Below, one piece after another: positions 12,619-22,327 of a DNA stretch of 43,441 bases. The position numbers and the translations under genes are program-made. The stretch's first letter is position 1. Every line of letters begins with the position of its first letter. The notes beneath the pieces are model-generated. The model was not told the DNA's origin. It worked only from the letters and a program-made list of their open reading frames with translations, and made no database searches. This DNA comes from Helochares maculicollis. Its lineage: Eukaryota > Arthropoda > Insecta > Coleoptera > Hydrophilidae. Location of the stretch: assembly GCA_033557835.1 (NCBI GenBank), contig JAWQRO010000309.1, forward strand, positions 1 to 43,441, given 5' to 3'.

Positions 12619-14889
12619 TTAATGGCGCATATCTTCTCGTGTTTTGAAAGGCAGCATTATTCAACAAAATGAAAAATAAAAAATGCCGGTAATTATAATT
12701 TCCTATTTGAATTGCTAATGTAATGCATACACGGGCAGGTGTTAATTCGCCATTAAAAATATTATTACTTTTAGATTACAAAAAATTATTGTTCTCATTT
12801 TATTGCGTGTTTTTTCTCTAATTACCCGAATTGGGTCGAACCGCTTTTAGCCCCGCAAACTATAAATATACGTACCCCATTCAGATTTCAACTTGAAATA
12901 ATAACTCACACTCGCACGTAATTTTAAAAATATTTCTTGCAATCTCTTGCGTTTTGTAAATGAGGAACGTCACGCGAAATAACATATGTTTCCAAATGAA
13001 ACACAGAATTGGCTTGGCTCTTGCAGCCCCTCAGCTTACTTCCTAAATGGGGGACTGCAAGTACTGCGAGGGGACGGTAAGATAAGTGTTCTGTGAGTAA
13101 AAGCACTCGAAAATAAGAGATTTAAAGATGGCAACGTAACTTTTACGCTTTATTAGGTAAATTAGTAAGAGTAGCGAAAAACAAAACATGATGATTGAGT
13201 CATCAAGAAATTGATCGACATGTGAAAAATTAGTCAAATTACAAACCTGGCTGAATATTGAAGTAAAAGGCACAAAATCTAGTTGACTAGGTAAACCCCA
13301 CATGCCGCAAAAGAAACGAAGGTTAGAAGCTCTGGGAAAACAGTAGAAAAGTAAGCAAATAACCAAATTAAGGGGGTTAATACAATAGCACGATAAAATA
13401 GAGAAGGCAGGTGACAATGTGGATAAATTTATAACTAAGATGGATATCAAAGGTTGAAAAAGTGAGTGCTTAGGTTAAAAACTCGAGCCTACTTGTAAAA
13501 GATTAGTTAAAATAAACAAAAATCAGTGGCAAAGAGACCCCGTAGTATTAAGTATGAACGAAAACAGGTGATCTCTGAAGGTACAGTGATGCAAAGTTGG
13601 CGCGAGAAGGGTGCCGTTAGAAAAATAAGAACAGCACTGGGAAGAGAGCTGCGTTTTAAAACGAAAATTTATTAATAAATGCGAAATCTTTGCATCTATA
13701 ATTTTTTCCATTCAAATCCCCTGCCTAAACAAGATGCATCTAAGTTGTTAAAAGCATAACGGATTCGAAATAAATTTATGTCTGTACCCTCAGAGTGGCA
13801 GAAAAATGAAAGTAAGTACTTTACCAGCTAAAATAAAAAGAGATTTACTACAAGTATCTAAAGTGGAATTCCATAGACGGCCCAGCAGTAATTACAGTCA
13901 AGAAAACTGCATTAATGCATCCACTTGCTAGAAAGTCCTTGTGGGTTAATGCTACGGATGAAGTCTTTAAATATAATAAGTTGTCTGAAAAATTCTGGAC
14001 GTGCTTTAGATGTTATTTTGAAATGATGGTTCTTCGCAATGACTTTTGTGTATATGTGTATGTATACATATGCTATTTGATTTTTAAATTCCATTACCAA
14101 GTTTGGTTTTGCTTTCATAAGAAAATCAGCGGAAGTTGCGGCCGATTACAATGGGAAGCGATAATATATCTATCGATAAAACAGGAAAAGGAGTATTGCT
14201 TACTTTCACTTACGGTAAATCCAGCTGAAGATTTACAAGATTACTTTCTTTAACAAACATTAAATATTTATTTTCCTCAATAACGAAATTATCTTCTCAA
14301 TTGCAAAATGCCTCTGTAGCTACTTAAGTTTGTCTTAAAAGAAATAATTTTCTCATATGCATTTCGTGTGAACGAAAAATCTATATTTCTGAGACAAACA
14401 AGTTCAACAAGACTAGCGAAGTCAATTTATTTAATAGTTCTGCACAAAACCAACTTTCCACTTCCATATTTTCATTCCGTAAAATGAATTGAAACAGGTC
14501 AAATGACTTTCGCCTAGAACAAATCAAACCGAATTTCTGATTAGGAATATCGCGCCCGAATAAAATTTGTCCTGCGGAAAAGTATAGCTCTAGATCAATG
14601 TTCCATATTTTCCCAAATCACCCATTTTAACTCTATAAACCGCCTTTCTTGCCAAGGGGGCGGAATTCAGAGATGGATTCGAGCAAATTTCCGGGGATAA
14701 AACATGAAAGCGTAGAGTTAGGACAGAAACTTAATTAAGATTAATAACGTGAAGAAAACCAGAGGAGGGCGCGGAAAGAGGGTGAGGCAAACTTTGATAT
14801 TGTTAATAATTTCCCCAAAACCAAATACTTATGGACTAGTTTAAATTCAGAATAGAATATTCCTAGGATCTTAAGAAGTTTGTTGTTAA
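12619..14889. other. AT-rich noncoding DNA with unassigned frames
   Basis: Besides the 135-codon frame, a 112-codon frame at 13,915-14,253 (+) has an aromatic-rich middle (VYVYICYLIFKF) that comes from a TGTATATG-type simple stretch at about 14,047-14,075. I see no domain. A GC patch with TTGCCAAGGGGGCGGAA lies at 14,648. Confidence 0.4.
13043..13450 (-). other. Longest open frame (135 codons), no recognised product
   Basis: The frame starts MISILVINLSTLSPAFSILS and is rich in Leu, Ile, Phe, Ser and Cys, with a hydrophobic run near residues 90-105 (IIMFCFSLLLLIYLI) that could be a single membrane segment. There are no conserved motifs I recognise. The opposite strand here is A/G-rich and carries short open stretches such as IEKAGDNVDKFITKM (near 13,400), so the region might be an old mobile element read on the + strand, but I cannot assign one. 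Chance or an unclassified relic is more likely than a gene. Confidence 0.2.
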
Positions 14890-15162
14890 ATTTCTGCTGG
14901 ATTACAAACGCGGTTGAGTGCCGCCTTCACAGGCGAATGGAACCTTAATGATGGGAAAAGCCTCGAGGAGCAGGAAAACCTTCTGGAGAAGGAAACCCCG
15001 TAGATGAAGCAGACCATAGAAGAGGAGGGCCTTGTATCTCATCCAGCTTTGCGGAGGAGAATCTTAAGGACGAGAAGTTGCTTGGTCGAATGGCAGCCGC
15101 GATGGTTTAATATTACATCTTCAAACGATTATTGTCTAATAACGTTACAGGCTAACCGTTAA
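14890..15162 (+). pseudogene. Possible coding relic: open stretch interrupted by one TAG
   Basis: In one frame the sequence is open from 14,890 to 15,000, meets TAG at 15,001-15,003, and continues from ATG (15,004) to TAA at 15,160-15,162. Together this is about 90 codons. The translated segments are Glu/Lys/Arg-rich (for example KSLEEQENLLEKE before the TAG and EEEGLVSHPALRRRILRTRS after it), and the interval is clearly richer in G and C than its surroundings. It is consistent with a degraded exon or retroposed fragment. No family is recognised, and GC-rich composition alone lowers stop density. Confidence 0.25.
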
Positions 15163-16443
15163 CACTAATTTTATTGCATTATTCATTTGATCTGCTCCTC
15201 TACTTCAGAATGTTCTGTTCGGTCTGAACCACATATTGTTGCATAAACAATGAGATAAGTATCTCCAGGTATACAATGAATTGTCTGTGCATTTTTAGGG
15301 GAGGTCAAAGGATTGTTGAGCGTGAGCTATTTTCAGACTTTTTGCATTACGACATCCCTTTCACTACCTACGCCCCCATTATCCTTAATTTAGCATACAC
15401 ATCGTTTTAAAGAATCGGCGATAAATTGACAGGACAAACTTCATAACTACACAATTGTAACACAACATATTTTAGTACAACTATCATTAGAATATTTAAA
15501 ATACAGCACAAGGCAGTATAAAAATAATAAAAAGTCGGCAGTCATTAAAATGTAAGAGAAAAGAAAGCGTAATTCGACGAGTGGAAAAATACTCGAATGG
15601 TAAATAAAACTGCACTTCACTGTGTAAATTTTGTTTACTAGGTTAAAGATATGAAAATCGTTAATTAAAAATATTTTCAAGATAAAATAGCATTAATTAT
15701 GTATTCAAAGCATTTTTGTGACATTTACTTTTCTGCATAAAGTTGAGCATAATTAAGGCTTGCATACTATAACGGTCAACAGTAATTTATTTACGTAATG
15801 TTAAAATACGACAGAAAAGAAATATGGTAATGTCAGTTATGCCGAAAAGATTGCTAAATAATGCCTAAAATAATTTCACTAATGCTGAAAGAATGCCACA
15901 AAGTAGAGTCCAAATGAATTATGATAAAGCTAACATGAAGAATAGTTGAAGATAAAATTAATCATAGCATGTGTAACAAATATATTTAAAAAACTGTAAA
16001 ACGAATGACATTTCAGATTAGTGGAACGATTTTAAAGTTTCCAAGGATGTCTTTAATGTTGCATATTTCTACCAGATAACTTTAAATATTACAGATACAG
16101 CTTCGCCTAATGACCAATGCGGAATATTCTTTTGAAAAAGTTCTAAATTTTTGTTACGGAACGGTTTTGGTAACGCTTACTCATTAGCGATGCACTAATT
16201 AAATTATTAAAAACATATTACAAGTCTATTTCGAGAGCATACGGTCAGGAAATAGATAAATAAGCTGACCTCTAAGCGCGAACGTTGCCACTAATTCCCA
16301 TGGGATCGTTAAATATAAAAAATCGTGAATAAATTATACACTTATAAATTAACATTTTTAAATAAAACCCACATTTAGCCGACTTTTAAATGTGTTTTTT
16401 ACAAAATATTTTTACATGTTTTTTCTAGGAGCTTTTTTAACTC

Positions 16444-16481
16444 TTCTTCCATGTTGGTTTTTTCACGTTTCTTCCATGTTG
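16444..16481. repeat. Short direct repeat, 26-bp period, in a T-rich tract
   Basis: TCTTCCATGTTG occurs at 16,444-16,455 and 16,470-16,481, each followed by a T run. This is a local slippage-type duplication inside a polypyrimidine stretch. Confidence 0.8.
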
Positions 16482-16908
16482 TTTTTTTTACTGTTTTTTG
16501 TGGTGTTCATTGTAATTTATATCGTGTTAATTTACTTTTTTATGGTCCGAACTGGAGAATGATGGCGATACATTGGCTTGTCATCGATATTTAAAGTGAT
16601 ATATTGAAAGAAGCCTTTCCAAAACATCTGTAATTCTTTAAAATAATAAATCCCTTAAAATAGGCGCACCTAACCTAATTCTAAAATCAATAATTCTGGC
16701 TATATCCCGGTGAAATCGAGACGCCTAGTCTTGATTTTTGTGGCGTATTAGGCATTCAGTTAAAATGTACGTTTATTAATTTATTGCATAATTGGCTATA
16801 CAACTGTGCAAGTGTCGGAGTGGCCACACAACAAAAATTGCTTTAATTCAAGAATGTGTTTCAAAACTTGTATATTTCAAGACGAATAAGTATGAAAACG
16901 CAAAGTCT

Positions 16909-16930
16909 GGGGGCCTAGGGTGGGGCGGGG
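16909..16930 (+). other. G-quadruplex-forming motif
   Basis: G runs at 16,909-16,913, 16,918-16,920, 16,922-16,925 and 16,927-16,930 have loops of 4, 1 and 1 bases, a canonical and compact pattern. It stands alone in AT-rich DNA. Confidence 0.75.
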
Positions 16931-17865
16931 CTGAGTTTGAGTGAAGGGGAAGCTGAGGGATTATCATAATTGAAATAAACATAGCAGTGAGTTAAGTCGG
17001 ATCAGATCTAATTAGAATTTCTGATTATAGTATAAAATATTAGAGGCTTTTCTCTTCTCTCTTCGCAGACTTTTAATTTTCTAATGCTTATTTATCATTT
17101 CGGATATTCTGTTTCGGCTAATTAGAAAAGTTTGGGCAACTCTTGCTCGTTTCGTTTTGGATATTCCGGGAAAGTTCAGCTTGAGCCGGGTATTTTCAAC
17201 GGTAATGAAATTTTTAAACTCGACTACAATATTGCTAATTAAATACTTGGCTGGTTTTACTACTTCCGGCCAACTATTTGCGTTGTTGAGTAACAATAAT
17301 TGATGACATCATGGATTGTTTGACCTTTTCACCTCTACCACAAGATATTAGTTTAATCTGTTATTTAAATGTGGCGTTGAATTGTTCATTGAAGGCGCAC
17401 AGAATGCTATTTATGTTGTGGATAAATTTCAAGTGATTTCAAGCGCACTCTAACGGCTTGAAAAATATTTTCACTCTTATAAGAGCGAACATTTTACATG
17501 GTCGTATTTGTGAACCTTGCAAATTATTGTAAAAGTCGATATTTGCAGTGAGTCGGGATTTTCTGTAAATTAAATCAAATATTTTATATATGCTTTACCC
17601 GATGAAGTTACGATAAAAAATATGTAAGCGTTCGTCTTTGGAAGGTACGTGCATATCTAACTTCATTCCACGATTTAGTTCTCTACTCAATTCTAGTGTA
17701 ACACAAATAAATACTCGGAGCAAATCCCAAAAAGCAAATAAATTTTACTAAACTTCGCAAAACACATACATCAATATTTACCTAAGCAGAAATTATAACT
17801 TTGAGTCTGTAATCATGACTTATAACTGGCTGTAAGTACGTATTCAATTTGCATAGAAGATGGGA

Positions 17866-17908
17866 TCTTAGGGGCTTAGGGGACGCTTTAGGGGAAAGAG
17901 AGGGAGGG
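17866..17908 (+). repeat. Three TTAGGGG units and G-rich tract
   Basis: CTTAGGGG occurs at 17,868 and 17,875-17,882, and TTTAGGGG ends at 17,894, followed by AGAGAGGGAGGG. The units resemble the arthropod telomere repeat TTAGG with extra Gs. With one loop of 8 bases the tract is a slightly non-canonical quadruplex candidate. Too few units to call an interstitial telomere. Confidence 0.5.
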
Positions 17909-18640
17909 AGAAAATTCTAAGGGTTGCCAGGATCGAAATTCCAGATGTTCTCAAAAGCTGAAAATCGCGCTTGAATGTAGCTAAGAAAGAAAATGTAGCA
18001 ATCAAAGGCCAAAGTTCGTAGTTTTATATAAATAAGGATCGATATTTTATTTTCTGTAATATTCAATTTTAACTTATTTTACACCCGCAAGTCCACAAGT
18101 CATAATTTCGCACCGGTTAGTCATCATTTTAATTTATAATTGGCCTTTTCAGTTTCATTAGTTTTCATTTTAAATGCATGTCTTTATTTTAAATTAATGT
18201 GTCCTCAGGTTTACTAGGCAATTAAGCGGTAAAAATGCAGAATTGCATAGCGAGTACATTTGCATTGTACATTTTGCAACCCGCTCAACTGGCTGCAAGT
18301 AAGTTCAAATTAACCGAAGTAAAACTGGCCATAACGCGCAACAAACATCGATCAATATTTTGCAAAACTGCAACTAAACCTTAACATATTAATTCTGGCG
18401 AACAAGGGAGCTTATGTTAGCATCGTATATGCTTGAGTAAGTTTTATGGTTGAGTTGTTATACTATCGTTAGGGTATGCAGTCCAACGTGATTGGCTCAT
18501 TTTAGATATATGAGATTTAAGGCGGAGAAAATCCTTAATATAACGTTTTATATTTCTTGCTCCAGATTAGCATAACTAAAGCTTTCTTACTTGCTATAAA
18601 TAGATATGCTAATTAGCTAACACGATAATATTGATAATTA

Positions 18641-18680
18641 ACATAATCATATTTATGGTTTACATAATAATATTTATGGT
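18641..18680. repeat. Tandem duplication, 21-bp period, carrying TTTATGG
   Basis: ACATAATCATATTTATGGT (18,641-18,659) is repeated as ACATAATAATATTTATGGT (18,662-18,680) with one mismatch. Each copy contains TTTATGG, which resembles binding sites of posterior Hox and Caudal-type proteins. Confidence 0.8.
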
Positions 18681-19999
18681 AAGACCATAGAGAGATAACA
18701 AATAAATTGATCAGGCAGTAGATAGATTAGACATTTTATCTCCATCTAGTAATTTTAAATATAGTCCGCTTTTTTTTACTAAAATCTTTTCAACAACTCC
18801 GGATTAAAATGGTTGATACGCATATACAAAAAACGCAAGCATTTTTGGGTAATTTGCTGAGTCTGTAACAAGGTTCGATTGAGGCATCGTCGCTCAGCTT
18901 CAAAAGCGCCATTAAAACGTTAACAGTTTAAAGTGTAGATAATTGCGATCGAATAGGCGTACGCAAATTCGATTTGCATTAGCATTATAGGAAACGCTTA
19001 TAACATGTAAATTTGAACGTTTTGTTGTTTAATTAATCGTTATGAAATTGCATTAGATTTAATGCCCATTACTTGACATTTCAATAGATAATTCAGAAAG
19101 GGAAAGTGCACCAGTTCATTCTGAACATGATCGAATAGAAAGTAATGCGTGATTGATTTTCAATTTAGATAATCCTGTCGATATCTGCGTTTGCATGTGC
19201 TGTTGGTGCTGTTATTAATTGCCAACATTGAAATTATGGATCAGATGTTGGGTGGATTTGGTTGATTTTGTAGGTTTTGGAACGGTTCCAATTGAATGAA
19301 GCTCGATGGAAGGTAGGTGGTAGAGAATTATAGATCAATTTCCTGCTGGTTTACTTAACGCTAATAATTATACGTTTTGTGAATTATTCATTTCGTAAAT
19401 TTATATTAGCAAGCTTACGCCCTAACTTAGGATGTTGTACTCATAAAATGTAGTGTAAGTATACAGTTAGAAATATTTATTTCGCGATAACTAGTACAAA
19501 TTGGGTTCATTATAATTGATAGCAATTCTTGCACAGTAATATTTAAATATACGTGGAGTCCCAGATGACAAGGTCTTATATACCATTCATTTAAAGTATA
19601 AGACCTATGATATGGACTTTTACAACCATTAGTCATAGTATACTATAATATCATTCGTTTTGATATTGCAACGAAATTTAAATACTTGTATCATGATATT
19701 GGTGATCATGGTTTTCTTTTGGGCTAGTTAACGATTTAAATGATAGTATATTACATTAGGTTAGTTAAAAAGTTCATCTATGCCTATGCTCCACTATTTA
19801 TTTTCAAATGCCTTGCAGAGTCTTTGCCCATATGGCTGTACTTTAAGTAAATTGTGTCATCGGTCGTATTAGTTGTACCATCTTATTAATGACATACAAT
19901 TTATCGCAGCACATGAAATCTACAAATATGAATTTACTTTTTTAGCAGAGATGTTGTAAATGCGACAAGTCGAACTGCAGTACGAATGCTTGAAACGTC

Positions 20000-20700
20000 A
20001 ACCCTATTTGCCAGATCTGGCTCACTGGCTCTTTCAGCTGTTCCCAACATTCAACAAAATTCTACAAGGATGCTTGTGGATAATCTATGAATATGATGCC
20101 GTCTAGATACCTACATACCTGAACTAGGAACAAAGTTTCGGGGAATCTTTCTTAAATATTATTCTTGTAGAAATGTCATTGTTAAGATAACAATAATAAT
20201 GGTGACCTTTTAGGACATACAAAAGTTTAATGATAGTATGTTTTCAAACATAATACATGTAAATTTTAAACAAAGTTGTGTTCCTTCTATGAAATTTGCC
20301 TTACTCAGGTCTATGCGTTTTTATTTTTTTCCCAATAATTTATAAATCTCAACAATAATGTTGGTAAAAACCGATAGAACATAGATGTATAATTTGTGTT
20401 GTCCTGGTATTGACTTTGTAATCAGTTTTACTAGTCTTTCAGTTACTTTAGTACGGAGCGATATTTTTTATATAAAATCTTTTATTATTTTTGAAAGTAA
20501 TGTTGATAACTTGTAACCATAGGCTTCATCTTGGGCTTGAATAGGTCAAAACCATCTATCCTGTTGGATTTTTGGTGGAAAATACAGTAGTGATGGTTTA
20601 GAGTTTTTGGATATGTATCGATTTTGATACCTTCATTTATCTATAAATTGTTGTGCCATTTTTCTATAAGAAAGGTAATATTTGTTTCAATTCTGTTGGT
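20000..20700 (-). pseudogene. Decayed Penelope-like element reverse transcriptase
   Basis: Read on the - strand with frame changes, conserved blocks of the Penelope-like reverse transcriptase appear in the right order: NRIETNITFLIEKW (20,697 down to about 20,656), the block corresponding to LPKIH as YFPPKIQQDRWF-PI (about 20,587-20,540), YKLSTLLSKII (about 20,505-20,475), motif A as KLYIYVLSVFTNI (about 20,396-20,357), NFIEGTQL (about 20,297-20,273), a worn motif B, and motif C as RYLDGIIFI (about 20,112-20,086). The family copies RNA into DNA at target sites cut by a C-terminal GIY-YIG endonuclease. Both catalytic blocks are damaged: the motif A Asp position reads Tyr, and the usual YVDD reads YLDG. 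Stops and frameshifts confirm a dead copy. Neither the element ends nor the endonuclease could be seen. A mariner was considered because GIIFIDY also occurs in mariner transposases, but the ordered set of blocks favours Penelope. Confidence 0.65.
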
Positions 20701-22300
20701 GGAATTTTGTGACGAATCTAAGCAAATGACAAAAATCAGTGGTAGCACTACCGATGAAAGCTGTTAGGCAACAAGCGCGAAGTTGGTGTTGTAGACATCG
20801 GCTCTAACCGTTGAGTTATTATCACAAAAAACAACAAAATGAGCCCCCAGTCCCTGTAGAACTAATGAGCCCGCCCCGGGAAAAAAACCTATAACCACCC
20901 AACGCCCAGCCCAGTATAGTAGAGAAAAATTATTACATAACTAGAGAACTGAAGCAAAGCAGTCATGTAAAATTCACAATAAAACTCGGAGATTTCGCGC
21001 GTTCTTTGCGCGAGATGAAGCGCATTAATATTCATTATGGTTTTAATTACGTTGACTTTGTGTCCCCATTTAATCCATTTATTTATATTTATGTCCCCAT
21101 GAATTTTAATTTCGTTATATTTATTTGTTTTAACTTTAGCGCTCTCTCGCTTGGTTCCTTACTTGCCCCAACGACAGCCGGTTCCCCGTTCGTTCGCTCG
21201 GAAAATCATTAAAAATTTCCTATAAAATTTGTTTCCGGAGCGTCGCGATGCGGTAACGCGCGGAGTGACGAGGCAAACCTTCCCAAGGCCTCGCTGTTTC
21301 CGGAAAAATTTAAATTAAATTTTACTAAATAAATAGCATGGGAAATTTTGTTTGTTATTAGCGTGACGAGCGTCGGGGAGGAAGATAAATAAGCCTTGTA
21401 ATTTTATAAATATGTTTGATTGGTTCTTTTTTAGTCGATCGATAGGCTCCCATCGTGTAGCAGTTGTACGGTCAACAAATAAGCATACAACTACAAAATT
21501 ATAAAATTGAGTGGTTCATTAAGGGTTTAAGTTTTAAAAGCGCCATTTTCAAAACTCTTTGAAGGCAAAAGTTCAAAGTAAAATGAATTATTTCCACCCG
21601 TCTTTCCCCCTTTCAACCGCTCAACCGACGGCCGACCAGCCATCCCACGATAGTATGTACAAATAATCCAATTACAGTATTCTTTTTTTCTCTCTGGAAA
21701 ATATATTTTACAGTTATTTAATAACTTTAAAAGCAAATTAAGTGACTCAATATATCAAAGAACTTTTAATGGTACAGTTATAAAAGTTGCGTTATAGCGC
21801 ACAATTTCGCCAACTTTGGAAAAACTTTTATAAATACTCCTAAATCATTTAAAAAGTTTGCTTTTTCTAAATTATGTACATGTTTACCCTCTCGTCTTCG
21901 CTTTGTCTTAATATGTAAGACTCTTGGAAAAGATTCGCTTTGTTTCTCTATGTAAAAAGTATATCGTAATTTCTTACTCTCTGCGCAGTTTGTCTTAAGA
22001 AATTGTTACAGTTTGTGAAAATGCGGAAATGACCATAAATAGGATGTTGTTTCGGCAAAAAAGGAATAAGTAGTAAGTTGGCGAAACGCTGTGTTGTGGA
22101 AACGCAATTTATTATGCACACATTTTAAAAATTGTTCGGCCTGCTCTCGATTCTATGAAATTGCGATATTCACCCACCCGCACCCTAACGTGCATAATAA
22201 ATATCCCTACGAAAGACGCGGCGGCCCCCTTGTATTTTATTTTACCTTTGAACTCCTCCGAGACGGAAATAATTGTACATCCCCCTCATTTCTAATATAT
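20701..22300. other. Noncoding interval with GC islands
   Basis: The 20,860-20,910 and 21,160-21,300 patches are GC-richer than their surroundings. TTTCCGGA occurs twice (about 21,230 and 21,297). An acceptor-like TTTTAACTTTAG precedes a short open stretch ending SPFVRSENH at 21,212, part of a 68-codon frame from 21,006; this is too short to call. Otherwise no gene is seen. Confidence 0.4.
20995..21013. repeat. Inverted repeat TCGCGC-N7-GCGCGA
   Basis: Perfect 6-bp GC-rich arms are separated by GTTCTTT. It lies at the left edge of a stretch that includes a GC-rich island and homeodomain-like TTAATTA cores, so it may mark a conserved noncoding element. Confidence 0.6.
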
Positions 22301-22301
22301 A

Positions 22302-22327
22302 TCGACTTTCTGCGCGCAGAAAGCCGA
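22302..22327. repeat. 26-bp palindrome centred on CTGCGCGCAG
   Basis: CTTTCTGCGCGCAGAAAG (22,306-22,323) is a perfect 18-bp palindrome. Extending three more pairs on each side with one mismatch (A/C) gives 26 bp. Its GC-rich core is striking in AT-rich DNA and suits a symmetrical dimer site or an extruding cruciform. It overlaps the ends of two short unrecognised frames. Confidence 0.85.

Larger units (their letters stand above)
15163..19999. other. AT-rich noncoding DNA with scattered short repeats
   Basis: No gene is recognised; all frames are short and without motifs. The stretch holds the two G-rich tracts and two local duplications listed separately, and a T-rich segment at 16,390-16,520. 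It may include unrecognised 3' parts of the Penelope-like relic beyond 20,000: that element class usually carries a GIY-YIG endonuclease after the reverse transcriptase, but I could not see one in 19,400-19,960. Confidence 0.5.

Noticed and set aside
20085..20115. GIIFIDY as a second mariner transposase
   Set aside because: The 7-residue match is tempting, but the blocks before it (VFTNI, FIEGT, IETNITFLIEKW) follow the Penelope-like reverse transcriptase order, and RYLDG sits where YVDD belongs.
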